Under the pieces are notes generated by a model, which was not told where the DNA came from, made no database searches, and saw only the letters and a list, made by a program, of their open reading frames with translations. A stretch of DNA of 64,000 nucleotides from assembly GCA_017893485.1 (NCBI GenBank), contig CM030367.1, positions 143,209,767 through 143,273,766 on the forward strand, written 5' to 3'. Shown in pieces: positions 32,340 to 44,301 of this stretch (position 1 is the stretch's first letter; each line of letters begins with the position of its first letter). The translations under genes were made by a program, and so were the position numbers. Source of the stretch: Hemerocallis citrina (lineage: Eukaryota > Streptophyta > Magnoliopsida > Asparagales > Asphodelaceae).

Positions 32340-32750
32340 ACACATCATAGATGAGTTGGCTAAGAGTGGAAGAAGATTCGAAGCAGAATTGAAGAATTGC
32401 AGTGAAGAAAAAGAGTTTGTCTTTTATTACATATCGGTCCTTTTAGTATTTCGTATCAGTCCATAGAATAAATGTAAGGGCTTTTGTGTAAAATGTAGGA
32501 TGAACCGTTATGTGGAATTAGGACCGTTGGATGTAAGGGGGCCCATTGTATTGTAGACATTGGGGCCCATTGTATTGTAGACATTAGGGCCCATTGTATA
32601 ACGACCCAACCACCTAAGTGATTCAGATGTAGCCTTGCATTGCACATAATATACAATTATAAATACCAATGAGTTAGCTAACCCATTAAGAGGTATCGAT
32701 CAATTTAGCTAATTCTTTTTCTTTCTTGATTCTATTACCTTTCGTTCAAC

Positions 32751-32788
<38 letters not shown>

Positions 32789-32882
32789 ACTGAGATAATC
32801 TTCTTGCTATTCCCTTAAGTTCAATGGCTAAGAAAGTTGTAAAAAGGGCAGCCATGGCGTTGGTTCTTCCAGAGCCGTTCCA
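32340..32882 (+). mobile_element. Probable 5' LTR of the 32-44 kb gypsy element
   Basis: A TATAAATA box at 32658-32665 and a (TC)n tract at 32752-32787 precede an end ...GCCGTTCCA at 32882. Two bases on is TGGTATTAGAGTC (32885-32897), one change from the common initiator-Met primer-binding site. The left boundary is uncertain, and no second LTR copy is in the window to confirm it. Confidence 0.5.
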
Positions 32883-33821
32883 AATGGTATTAGAGTCGAA
32901 CGATTTTTCGGCAAATTTGGTGGATGGCGATGCTATTCCGTAAGAAGAGGCTATGCCCAATAGTGTTCTTGATGCAGTTCTAGGGCTGGAATGGCAACAG
33001 AGGCATCAGTTCTTGGTTGATAGAGTGGTCAGTGTGGAAAATCAAATGAGGGATCTATCGGCGCAAATGCCGCTTGTTCTTGCGCAGCTGCAGCATTTGG
33101 CAAAACAAGTAGGTGGATTAGTTGCAACTTTCATAACAAATCAGGAATCCATGGAGGGAATTCCACTGTTCAAATCTATGGGTATGCATATCTCTAACCC
33201 TACTCTTGATAGGTATTCGATGGAAGCACATTTGGGTTCTTATTTGAGAAGTGAAAATCATGTGAGTAATGGCAAGAATGTTGAACAGTTTAACATGGGA
33301 AATGTAATATCCCGGACGGATATTACCTTATATAAATTGATATTTTATTATTATTTTATTATCATTTTGTTAATTCCAAAATTGGAATATTTTGGTGATT
33401 TTCACCCGGTTTGTTCATAGACATTATCTGTATCCAGATATCGGTCAGTATACATCCGTATTGTATCAAATTGATACCGCGACCTTCCGAACTAATAATA
33501 GAATTTATTTTATTATTATTGATTAAATTATTTTATACGGATTATGCGAAGATTTTCGGTATACATACATATATGCGCACATACGTGTAGTATGTCGATT
33601 AGTACATTATACAAAGTATGTGGTATGTATTTTATGGATAAAATTGTTCTCCTTGTCATGACAATTCTAACTAGATAGTTAAGATTGTAGGAGAATTAAA
33701 CATGGGATTAATATGTATGCATAAGAGAATTAGGAGGTATTCTTCTAGAAACCTACACCTCACCCACACCCCACCTCCACCAATTCCCACCTCCCCTAGA
33801 TCAAAACCGGCCCAAATTTGG

Positions 33822-33838
33822 GGGGGGGGGGGGGGGGG
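33822..33838. repeat. G tract just upstream of the LTR TATA box
   Basis: About 17 consecutive G, 50 bp before the TATA box. CCCACCTCC-type runs precede it. Confidence 0.85.
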
Positions 33839-33887
33839 TGTGCAAGTTTTTGTGTGCAAATTTGCACTCTCCACCCCTTTTCCCTCC

Positions 33888-33895
33888 TATAAATA
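33888..33895 (+). promoter_or_regulatory. TATA box of the solo LTR
   Basis: TATAAATA after a C-rich stretch, followed within 30-40 bp by a probable start region (TTTGTCTCATTTTAG). If active it would fire rightward into the gag relic. Confidence 0.55.
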
Positions 33896-34674
33896 CCCCC
33901 TTCCTCCACCTTTGTCTCATTTTAGAAAGATCAAAAATAAAGAAAGAAAGGAAAGAAAAAGAAAGAGAGAACACCATACTAATTTGAGAGTTTTCCCATT
34001 GTAGGTATTCCATAGAGATTTCTAAAAGCTAGGAGGAAGGAGAAGTAGTAGCATAGCAAGTCCTTCCTACAAGAAAAGAAGGTGGAGGTTTCTCTTTTGT
34101 TGTTTGAATTGTTGTTTGATGTTTCTTCTTCTTCTTACCTTCCTTGTTTTATTTTCTTTGGTTCTTTTTGGGATGATTGTTGTGATAGCATTGTTGTATG
34201 TGATTCTTGCTTTGTATGTTTGTAAATGTTAAAAGTAATAATCACATAAAATGAAATGGAAACAAATAAATATAAAGATTAAATCTTTATAGTTGTAGTT
34301 GTTGTTTTATGTTGTTAATTGGACTAAAATGACATAAGGCATATGGACTTGTACATACAACCATTTTTGGTTGTAGGACTTGATGTGAACTCATGAACAA
34401 AGCATATGAACATTTTTATACAACCATTTTGGTTGTAGGACTTGTATTGAACTTGGACTAAAAGATAAGCATATGTTGGTTGAACCAAATAAAGGTTCTT
34501 ACTTTGTTTTTATTATTGATATTTTCTTTTATAATCTTAAGTAAAAAGAACCTAAAATTTGAGGTTAGTTTTAATTATGAAAAAGAAACTAATCAAATCA
34601 CTAGTTGTAGAATGAATAAAAAGATCTCTTTTTATGATCACTAGTAATAAATAAATGCTAATAAAGATTAGTAG

Positions 34675-35360
34675 ATATTTAAGTAGTAGTATGTTAAAAT
34701 AAAGTAGTAGTAGTATGTTGAAATAAAGTAGTAGTAGTAGTAGATAGTTGTAGATGCTTATGTTATATTCATGTTAAAATAAAGTAGTAGTGGTATGTTA
34801 AATAAAGTAGTAGTAGTAGTAGATAGTTGTAGATGTTTATGTTATATTCATGTTAAAATAAAGTAGTAGTAGTATGTTAAAATAAAGTAGTAGTAGTAGT
34901 AGTAGATAGTTGTAGATGTTTATGTTATATTCATGTTAAAATAAAGTAGTAGTAGTATGTTAAAATAAAGTAGTTGTAGTAGTAGATAGTTGTAGATGTT
35001 TATGTTATATTCATGTTAAAATAAAGTATTAGTAGTATGTTAAAATAAAGTAGTAGTAGTAGATAGTTGTAGATGCTTATGTTATATTCATGTTAAAATA
35101 AAGTAGTAGTAGTATGTTAAAATAAAGTAGTAGTAGTAGTAGATAGTTGTAGATGTTTATGTTATATTCATGTTAAAATAAAGTAGTAGTAGTATGTTAA
35201 AATAAAGTAGTAGTAGTAGTAGATAGTTGTAGATGTTTATGTTATATTCATGTTAAAATAAAGTAGTAGTAGTATGTTAAAATAAAGTAGTACTAGTAGT
35301 AGATAGTTGTAGATGTTTTATGTTATATCCATGGTTAAAATAAAGTAGTAGTGGTAGTAG
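34675..35360. repeat. About 80-bp tandem array with embedded (TAG)n
   Basis: ATAGTTGTAGATG recurs at 34744, 34823, 34906, 34986, 35063, 35143, 35223 and 35303. Spacings of 77-83 bp differ mostly by whole TAG triplets. Units also share ATTCATGTTAAAATAAAG. Confidence 0.92.
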
Positions 35361-35449
35361 ATGTTAAGTAGGTGTTGTGTTTTATTAAATTGTGTTTTAT
35401 TAAATTATAGTAGATGCATATGAGCATTAAATGGATGTTTTGAAGTAAG

Positions 35450-35790
35450 TATCATGCCTAGAATGTCTACCATGTTTAGGAATGATGTATACCATGCTAA
35501 GTGTATAACCATGCTTAGAATGTTGTAGAATTTAAATTAAAAATATCTACCATGTTTAGGAATGATGTATATACCATGCTAAGTGTATAACCATGCTTAG
35601 AATGTTGTAGGATTTATATTAAAAATACCTACCATGTTTAGGAATGATGTATACCATGCTAAGTGTATAACCATGCTTGGAATGTTGTAGGATTAATGCT
35701 AAAATTAGCTATCATGTTTAGGAATGACATACATGCTTAGAATGTTGTAGGATAAATGCTAAAATTACTTACCATGTTAGAAGTATATGT
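35450..35790. repeat. About 80-bp tandem array, CATGTTTAGG type
   Basis: ACCATGTTTAGGAATGA recurs about every 80-81 bp from 35468 (near 35549, 35628, 35709), with intervening AACCATGCTTAGAATG. Unrelated in sequence to the array before it but with the same period. Confidence 0.85.
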
Positions 35791-35899
35791 ATATATACTT
35801 AGGAATGTTGTATGTTCATACTAGTAGTTATCCATGCTTAGTAAGATATTCATGATTAGTAGTTATTCATGTTTAATAAGATTCGTTCTTAGATGATTG

Positions 35900-36205
35900 T
35901 AGGAAAGCATATACCATGCTAGATTAATTTATTTATGTTTAGATAATTGGTATATCATGCTAGATTAATTTATCCATGCTTACATGCTTGTAGGAAAATT
36001 ATATACCATGCTAGTTTAATCTATCTATGCTTAGATGATTGTAGAAAAGTAGTATACCATGGTAGAATAATTTATCTATGCTTAGATAATTGTAAGAAAG
36101 TAGTATACCATGCTAGATTAATTTATCTATACTTAGATGCTTGTAGGAAAATTATATACCATGCTAGTTTAATCTATCTATGCTTAGATGATTGTAGGAT
36201 TGGTG
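35900..36205. repeat. 51-bp tandem array
   Basis: ACCATGCTAG (variants) lies near 35913, 35954, 36005, 36057, 36108 and 36158, mostly 50-52 bp apart. The translated 17-residue period is a by-product. Confidence 0.85.
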
Positions 36206-37054
36206 TTAACTAATCTACCATGCTTAGGAATATGGCAAGATTCGTGCGTAGGGATTGTTTATGCTAAAGTTAGTAGAGGATCATGCTTAGTCATTATTCA
36301 TGCTAAAGATGGTAGACATTTATGCTTAAATAATTGTAGGAACCATGCTTATGGTGTATGCCATGTTGTAAGTTTAATATAGAAAAGCACCATGTTTAGG
36401 TTGTACATACATGGTAAGAATTATCATACTATGGTTAGAATGTTGTAGGTCTCTACTTGGAATGCATATCATGGTTAGTCGTAGCAATTCTATGTTTATG
36501 TTCTACCCATACTAGATCGTAATAGTAGATGTTCTACCAAGTTGCCTTCGTGATTAGATCATAGTAATTAATCACGCCTAAAGTAATGAAGATCCATGCT
36601 TAAGGTGGTAGTAGAGATATATACTCTAGGTAGTAGGTATTTCACGCTCAAGTTGTGACTTATGCTTGACTATAGTAGACTTCACATTTAGACCATAGTG
36701 ATTATTCATGCTTAAGCTTGATATAAGCACATGCTTAAATCACATTCGTACTTAGGAGTATTGTGGTGGGTGGTTATGTTATGTACCATAATTAGATTGT
36801 TGTAGGAAGATGCTTGCAATTGTATGCCATGCTTAAAGTACTATAGGTTGAAGTAATAAGGATTTGGAAGACCACTAGTAATACTTAGTTTGATAAAGAT
36901 TGTTATGTCGTCTTCGGTTTTCATTGGTAGAATACCGATCATAGACTATTAGTAGATTATTCTGTTGCTTCTAATAATAGGAGATCAAGTTTACTAGTAA
37001 GCACGTTTGGTTGCTTCTAGGATTGATTACCTGTATGGTTGTTTGCATATGGTT

Positions 37055-37290
37055 GTGCTCGTACGTGGCTCGACTGGCCCGTATGTAGCTGTGGGTCTCA
37101 TACGTAGTTTATTTGGCTCGTATGTAAGTTGTTGTCTCGTACGCGGCTCGACCGGCCCGTGCGTAGCTGTTGGTCTCATACGCGGCTTATTTGGCTGATA
37201 TGTACGTTGTTGTCTCCTACGAGGCCCGCCTGGCTCGTAGGTAGTTATTGTTTCATACGTAGCTTATTGGCTCGTATGTGGTGGTTACTC
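37055..37290. repeat. 78-bp tandem array, about 3 copies
   Basis: CTCGTACG or CTCCTACG begins units at about 37059, 37136 and 37214. Each holds GGCCCG, GTCTCATACG and TTATTTGGCT. GC-richer than the other arrays in this LTR. Confidence 0.85.
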
Positions 37291-39722
37291 GTGTATAGCT
37301 TGTTAGCTAGTACACAGTTCGTTGTGCTCGTCTAGGGTGATATTACCACCCTAAGGGCTATCGACCATCAAGACATATGTTTTCTTACCCTAAGGAACTG
37401 TGGAGGAGTCACTCCTTGTGTACCGTCGAATCTTAACCAGGGTAGGTTGATCGAGGACCGGAGTATAGACGGAATCCAAGTTTAGGGAAATGGCATGCAC
37501 ATATATTCGCATTGCTGAGGTCTTGGATCGATAAGCCACGAACCGGATCCTGAAGGGTTCTGCTAAGTCTAGGTTGAGCAGCCTAATAGAGTTGTCTTGC
37601 GAAGTCTAATTTAAGACCTAGCATGTTGTGTTTATAATATTGTCATCCCTAGAATTGTTCGAGTCAGGGACATCATTAAGGTAATGACTTATAAAGGTCA
37701 TTTTACATAGACCCTTGTCGAAAAGAGAGAAGTTGGTTGTAGGGGGTGCCCTGCGACCAACTTGTCCCTTGAGGCATGCCTTAGGTGGTGTTATTGGGTT
37801 GCACCTTCCTGTCAAAAGGGATACGTACGATGCCTTCTCACAAGTTAGGGACATGGGTTGCGTATCCTGATTGTTAATTCCTGAAGTGCCATGATAAGGC
37901 GGGCGGAGCTAGGGGGGATGGACCCCCGGAACTCCGTCAGGTCCTATGCCAAGAGGGCGAACAGGCCATGGACTACGGTCCGACCAGGGGGCGACAGGGG
38001 GCTCCCCTGTTAGCAGTATTCCCGACGGTTCGTCAGGCTTTTGAGTGAGGTCCGGTAAGCCGGATAGCAGTGGCAACATGGACACACTGGCGAACTGCAT
38101 TAGTGGGACTTGACCACGTCTACAACCTCATCAGTCACGTTGTATCTGTCAGGAACAGGTTGTGTACAATTAGAATTCATAACGCGGGTTCAAATCCCTA
38201 TATATGGAGAAACGGCTCGAGATGGGGTCGCATGTAGTATGGGCTGCATGTTGCTTCGGAGACTTGCTGACATTAGAATAGGAGCATCCTAGTTCTATTT
38301 AAGTATCGCATTAGAGTCTAGTCATAGCTCTCACGAACACTTAAACTACACCAACACCATTGCCATGTTTTGTATGTTATTTGGGAGATTTGCTGCTTTG
38401 ATATCAGCCTTTAAGCGTCAGTGAATACTGACATCCCCACTTCCATAGGTACTGGATCGCCGAAGCATGAGGGCGAGATTCAGGAGGACTCAAGGCAAGG
38501 AAAGCAAGGAGTCAATGTCGTATTTAGTTCCGCTGTAAAATGTGTGTTGATCATCTATTAGTTAGAAAGTACTCTGATGTAAGATAATTGAAGGTTGTAA
38601 TACTTGGAAATGTAAAGGTAATATTGTAACTCTATTGTAATGCATTGCAGTTGTATAATGTTCAGACTTGTAATGTATTGAGTGTTGAATAAAAAGTTTT
38701 AAATTCTCCTGTTTTCTGTGTATTGTGACTAATTGAAGAAAAGATCTTGGCTCGTGACTCGGTTTTCCCAGTATTGGAAATCGGGGCGCTACAGGAAATT
38801 CTTTTCCAAAGCCTCCTAAGTGGGATGTGACTCCATTTTTCGGGTAATGGTGATATTCTTAATTGGGTGTTCCAAACTGAACATTATTTTGATATGTATC
38901 AAATTCAAGGAGAGGAGAAAGTCAAAGTGCATTTTTTTTCTTAAAAGAAGATGATATTTAGTGGTGTAGATGGTTTCTCAAGACTAATGAAGGAGTAGTA
39001 ATGTGGAATGAGTTTAAAAAGGTAATTTGCAATTGGTTTGAGCTTGGAATTTATAAAAATACAGCAAAATTTTTGTGTAGGTGAGAGGCAATCCACCACA
39101 ATTCTTGATTACTAGGAGAAGTTTGAGAGTTTGCAGTGTTTGGTAAATGGGGTGAGTGGACCCTATTTGATACAACAATTTGTGTTTGGTCTTAAGGAGG
39201 AGTTGCAGCATGAAGTGTCCATGGCATAAGGGTGGCATTCGGGTCGAACGGACAGGGTTGGGTTAGACCCGCGCGGGTTGCAGCCAAGTTAGGGCGGGTT
39301 CGGGCCGGGTTGCCGGCTTTAACAGGCCGGGTTCAAAATCCAAAATTTCGACCGGGTCGACCCGCGAACCCATTCGGGTCGAATGCATTTTGGGTCGGGC
39401 CGGGTTGTGGGTTGGTCCGGTTAAATTTTTTTAAAACTTTTTAATTTTTTTTTTTTTTACAACTTCCCTTACAAAAATAAAATAGAATAAAATAAAATTA
39501 CAACAAGTATAACTGTATAAGAGTGAAAAAATGCATATATTATATAATTCAACTACTATGAATTTTGTACAAGTTTTTTACATACAAATACAAGTAATAG
39601 AAACTCATAAAGAACATACAATATTTCTTGATTTACATTTTTACATTTACATTTTTGAGCGGATAATCAGAATCTAGAGTTCGAGATAGCCTAGAGTTAG
39701 ATTGAAGATAGGGCAGTGGACT

Positions 39723-40199
39723 TAGCACTGTCACATTTACCCGATACCCGGACCCGACCCGGACCCAGCATTGGACCGAAATCGACCCGCTCTATATGGG
39801 TCCGGGTTTGGGTCCGGGTCCGCCAAAAATAGAACCGACCCGAACACAAACCCGGACTTGTTAAAAAATACCCCTAAAAAATTGAAATTTGAATAATAGA
39901 GTAATAGGGATATACATGTAAATAGTAATTGTTGAAGATATATGTGTACATATAATATTTATTCATGTACTTAAGTACAAAAATTTTTGAAACCGTAGGG
40001 TATCGGGTGCAAAAATACATAAGTGCAAATATTTATTCCCTGCTACCAGACCCGACGGGTACATTTTTTTAATTAGGACCCGGACTCGGAGCCGGACCCG
40101 ATTCTCGCAAGTCTAGGTCCAGGTCCAATTTTTGGACCCATGAAGTACCGGGTCCGGGTAGTGGAGGACCCGACCTGATAGGACCCGATAGCAGCTCTA
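39723..40199. mobile_element. MITE nested in the hAT element
   Basis: The ends TAGCACTG and CAGCTCTA (complement TAGAGCTG) are surrounded by GGACCCG/CGGGTCC words. The flanks AGTGGACT (39715-39722) and ATTGGACT (40200-40207) agree at 7 of 8 positions. 477 bp, non-coding. Confidence 0.8.
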
Positions 40200-40329
40200 A
40201 TTGGACTGCTGTCGTGCTCCTCTACTTAACCTAAACCTAGGATCTCATCGCCCTAAATTCTCTAATCTTGTTGTTGGACTTCGGGCGAGTTGCTTCCACT
40301 TGTTGATGAGATGCTTTCCTTGAGTCCTG

Positions 40330-42369
40330 TCTTCGGCCTTCATTCAGTCTTCCATGCACACGAGCATTTCCAACGAATCCGGCTTTAAGTGATTCATGTC
40401 ATCTGTTAGAACTCTGTCACTTGTAGAAAAAGCACTTTCTGAAGCAACTGTGGAGACATGAGAAGTTAGTAGATCTCTAGCCATATGTGAAAGAATAGAA
40501 AAAATATTTTAATGTTCTTTCCACCACTGTAGCACTTCAATCTTAGTACTAGAACTCTCACTATCTTGTTGATTATACCAATTTAATACATCAGGTGCAT
40601 TATTCCTAAGTTTTTTTGATTGAATACAAGCAAATAAATTAGCAGTGACAACTTCTAATGTACTCTTACCCTTACCTCTAGAAGTAGAAAAAAGAAGAAG
40701 TAACTATACTAGTTGTACTACTTGATGCAAAAGTTCTATCATAATAATCATACAAGTTATTCAATGTCGATTCAAAGCTAGCTACAAATTCATTACAATC
40801 TTTCAAAATCTTCTCCAAGTAAAGTAAAAAACATTTCCATCAACTTTTCATACCCGCTAATTTGATACGAGGATCCATAATAGTAGCAATACAATACAAC
40901 ATAGGAGGATGATTAAAATACTTCAAAAAATATATAAGCGGGATCAACAATATGGCTAATGTATTCGTTCAAAATCATTTCTTGAAAAGTTTGCATCACA
41001 GTAATGAATGAAATAAAAATAGTACTAGAAGTAGAATCATAAGATGTAGAAAACTTCACAGTTGCGGTTTTAAAAAGTTTCAAAAATCGTAATAAAGATT
41101 CGGCAAAATACCATGATTGGGGAGTCACTTGAAATTTTTCATGTTTTTTGCAAGACAAAAATCGCTTATAATATCTTTGTATTGAGTAACAACATTTAGT
41201 AAATCAAAAGTAGAGTTCCATCAGTGTTTAACATCTTTTAAAAAATTTCTAAAATATATTCCCCTACCTTTACATTATTCTTTAAATTCTTGAAGCATAA
41301 GACCACTCAAAGCAATAAAATGTACACAATTTCTAATTGCAATTATATATGAATCGACTACTTTCAATGCATCTTGTACACATAAATTTAAAATATGACA
41401 CGCACATCTAACATGAAAAATTTTATTACATGAAGGAGCTAATTTTGTTTTTAATGTACTAATCGAATCATTGTTATTAGATGCATTATCAAAACTAATA
41501 GTAAAAATTTGGTCACGAATATGATATAAATTACAAACTTCTAAAATACGTGTTGCAATAACTGGTCACTATGGGGATACGGCAAAGCGGCAAGTAAGAT
41601 GACTCTCTTTTGAATCATCCAATCACTATCTATCCAATGACAAGTTAAGCCCATCATCAGAATATCGTTGCAACATTTCCAACAATCAGAAGTTAACGAT
41701 ACTCTACAAGTTAAAGAATACAAGAGTGCAATTAAAACGCCTCTCTTAAAGTTGTAAAGTTTAAAACAATCGGACTTTAGTGTGTTTCTACCAATTCTTT
41801 TAAATTGTGGATTTAGTGCATTTTGGTTGAAAAACTCTACATTCCTATTATCGAAATAGGAAAATGGTAGCTCATCCTTAATAATTAGTCGAGTCATTTT
41901 CCGACAAATAAGTTCGGGATCATAGGGTAGCTATCTATTTGTCTGGTCCTAGGGTTGATTTTATGTTGGCCTTGTTGGTCTTGTACTAAGTCTTTGTGTA
42001 CATTTAAAATGTGTCATTTAATTGTATATGTTCTTCACACTTCTTCCATTTGCAACTCTTGTCACAAGTTTTACAAATTTTATGTACTACACCCGGAATA
42101 TTCTCATCGGGGATATAGTCATAAAACCTGTGTCAATCACTTGTTTCTCCCTAGTTTTTCTACTACTAGTGAGTTCGGTTTGTTTTATTTCTATATCAAC
42201 ATTATGCATTTGTTTTTCTTCTATGTCCTTTGGAGGGGACATCGTAAGTTCCTACCATAGGATTCAGTATAAATTCGGGCTCTACATGTGGGACTATTGG
42301 AGGCTGACGTATAGTACCAGTGGAATCTTATCCACTTTGGCTACGGCCGCTATCTCGTGATCTAGACAT
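40330..42369 (-). pseudogene. hAT transposase relic
   Basis: The minus-strand ATG is probably at 42369 (MSRSRDSGRSQSG, then a stop). The 41897-41541 segment reads RNTLKSDCFKLYNFK and SLTCRVSLTSDCWKC with HWIDSDWMIQKR, the start of the catalytic domain. The C-terminal dimerisation region near 40490-40360 reads VSTVASESAFSTS and DSLEMLVCMEDW. Many stops and shifts separate the blocks, so it is inactive. The family uses a DDE catalytic core, zinc-finger DNA binding and a C-terminal dimer domain. Confidence 0.85.
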
Positions 42370-44193
42370 GGTAATAGTGTATGTGAAAAAAAACGATTTC
42401 TAGTATTTTACTAGTGTATGAGAAAAATTTAAAAACAATTTAGGAGGTATATATTAAAAAATAAAATCTAAAAATTGAGAGAGAGAAAAACGAAAAACCA
42501 ACAATCAAATATGATACAAAAAATTAGAACTACATCAAAAACCAAGACAAATAGGAGGGTTGTGAAATTTTGATACCGTACTTCGCGGATATCGGAAAAA
42601 TATACGAAAATGAGAAGAGAAAATAAAAGTAGAGAAATATAGTAGACGTAGTCACGACGTCACGTAGTCCGTAGGTTGAAAGGAAAAGAGAGCTTCGTTG
42701 TTGGAGGAGTTGAAGTAGACGTAGTTGAGAGTTGAATCAACACAATTCGATATGATCGAAAATTTTGACTTCTTTGTGCTTGCTCTTTGTTGAAAAATTT
42801 GATTGAATTGAGATTGAATTGAGTAGTAATAGAGAAGTAACAGGGGTAAGGTGTGAAATTTTTTTGACTAAAATAAGGAGGTATTTATAGTGAAAATTAA
42901 AAAAAAAACCGATTTTTTTTTAAAAAAAAACCAAAAAAACCAAAAAAAAAAAAAGAAAGAAAAAGGCCCAACGACCGAAACAGAGTCGTTGGCTCTGTTA
43001 TTTGTGTTTTTGCCCATTCGACCTGCGGGTCGAACCGTTTGACCCGCGCGTGTCCAACTGGTCCCAAACCCGCGAGTCGAGTTGCGGGTTGCGGGCGGGT
43101 TTGACTTGGTCAACGGGTTCGTGGGTCGGGTCGAGCGGGTTGGATTTCCTAAATTTTTTACCCGGGTCGACCGGATCGACTTGCGGGTTCGATTCGGACC
43201 CGAAACCACCTATTTGCGGGCCAAGTTCGAGTAGGCGGAGGGCGCGGGTCAACCCGGCCCCGGTTGCCATCCTACCATGGCTAAACCTCAAACATTGGGG
43301 GAAGCTTTCAAAGTGGCCCTTGAAGTTTGAGAAGAAGTTCATGTGCACTTAAACAATTGTACAGGGTCTGTATACATCAAAGTACAGGAACCCCGTTACC
43401 ACCCCTAACACTGTCTCTTATCCAACTCAACCATCCTCAGTCACCTAGTCAACTAAGTTCTCAAATGGCACAACCCCGGTTAACACTGGAAGTCCTATTT
43501 TGAAGAAATTAACACCAAATGAGGTGAGGGGTGGAAGAAAGATGAATTTATGCCTTTGATTGTGATGAAAAAGTATTTTACCTGGGTATCTTTGCAAGAA
43601 TAAAACATACATGTGCTTAGATGGATAATGGGATTGTTTACTATCCAAGATGAGGAGGAATTGTGTCAACTGTTAAATGAAGATGAAAGGATGCAAGCTA
43701 CCTAATGATGTGGATAATAGTCAGCTAAGTAATGTTGCATTGAGTACAGGGGTGAACACTGAGTGTTTGATTCTCAGAGCGAAACTTAATAACCATGATG
43801 TTTACATCTTATTGGATAGTGGTGCGACACATAACTACATTGGTCCATTTATTTTGGAGAGAACTAGGTTACAGCTCTCAATAAAACGGTCCTTTTAATG
43901 TGAGAGTAGCTGGTGGTAAAGAGGTGGAGGTTATGAGGTTGTGCTCAAATGTAAAGATCAACTGTCAAGGTTATGAAGTTGTCAGATGATTCTTTTGTCT
44001 TTCCTATTGGGGGACATGATGTAGTCCTTAGTGCTAAGTGGGTGAAGCAAGTAAGGGAGGTTACGGTGAATTTGATAAAGAAGAAATTGAAGTTTTTCCA
44101 CAAAGGAACTGATTGGGGTTTTCAAGGTTACGAACAAGTAAAATTGCTTTACACACTCATAGGGGGGTTGTCTTGTATCTAGTGTATCTGCAA

Positions 44194-44301
44194 TGTAACA
44201 CCCCTGATTTTCATTTATGAAAATTATTATTTTTATTTTTGTACGTATTGTGCACGTGCAATTTTGCAGTATAAAATTTTATAATTATTTTCATTTCATA
44301 G
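44194..44301 (+). mobile_element. Left end of an LTR (TGTAACACCCC type)
   Basis: It begins TGTAACACCCCTGATTTTC directly after the gypsy protease relic and is cut after 108 bp by a Tat-like LTR. Its start is like the solo LTR at 33303. The segment ending at 58279 (GGGGTGTTACA) has the matching right-end type. Confidence 0.6.

Larger units (their letters stand above)
33303..38793 (+). mobile_element. Solo LTR, 5491 bp, with perfect 5-bp target duplication
   Basis: Ends are TGTAATATCCCGG and CGGGGCGCTACA. The flanks GGAAA at 33298-33302 and 38794-38798 are identical, and the gag frame on either side belongs to one gene. There is a TATA box at 33888 and a 3' part with poly(A)-like AATAAAAAG at about 38690. 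There is no gag or pol and no second copy of the ends, so one LTR left by unequal recombination is the simplest reading. It holds four separate tandem arrays. A large non-autonomous element without internal LTRs is the alternative. Confidence 0.8.
39227..43274 (-). mobile_element. hAT transposon, 4.05 kb, with 8-bp target duplication
   Basis: Termini are TAAGGGTGGCATTC and, on the other strand, TAGGATGGCAACC. Duplications are CCATGGCA (39219-39226) and CCATGGCT (43275-43282). Both ends are packed with GGGTCG, CGGGTT and GACCCG words over about 200-250 bp, as in subterminal binding regions of hAT transposases. The interior carries a decayed transposase. It is inserted in the gypsy gag relic. 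Confidence 0.92.
32953..44193 (+). pseudogene. Ty3/gypsy gag-protease relic, split by two insertions
   Basis: Gag begins at 32953 (MPNSVLDAVLGLEW; coiled-coil-like QLQHLAKQVGGLV). It is cut at 33302 by the solo LTR and resumes at 38794 with PKWDVTPFF, WNEFKKV and YLIQQFVFGLKEELQHEVSM, a retrotransposon gag core. It is cut again at 39226 by the hAT element and resumes at 43283 with KPQTLGEAFK, a degenerate zinc-knuckle region and a protease with ILLDSGATHNYI (near 43810) and VFPIGGHDVVL (near 43985). It stops at 44193 where another LTR starts. Frameshifts are present in several blocks. The reverse transcriptase is not found in the window. Confidence 0.8.

Noticed and set aside
35947..36382. 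17-residue repeat ORF in the solo LTR
   Set aside because: Product of the 51-bp non-coding array.
38175..38200. tRNA gene (GGGTTCAAATCCC)
   Set aside because: Only a B-box-like word; no cloverleaf partner sequences around it.
42868..43352. Pro/Arg/Thr-rich ORFs on both strands at the hAT right end
   Set aside because: They are translations of the CGGGTT/GACCCG subterminal repeats.
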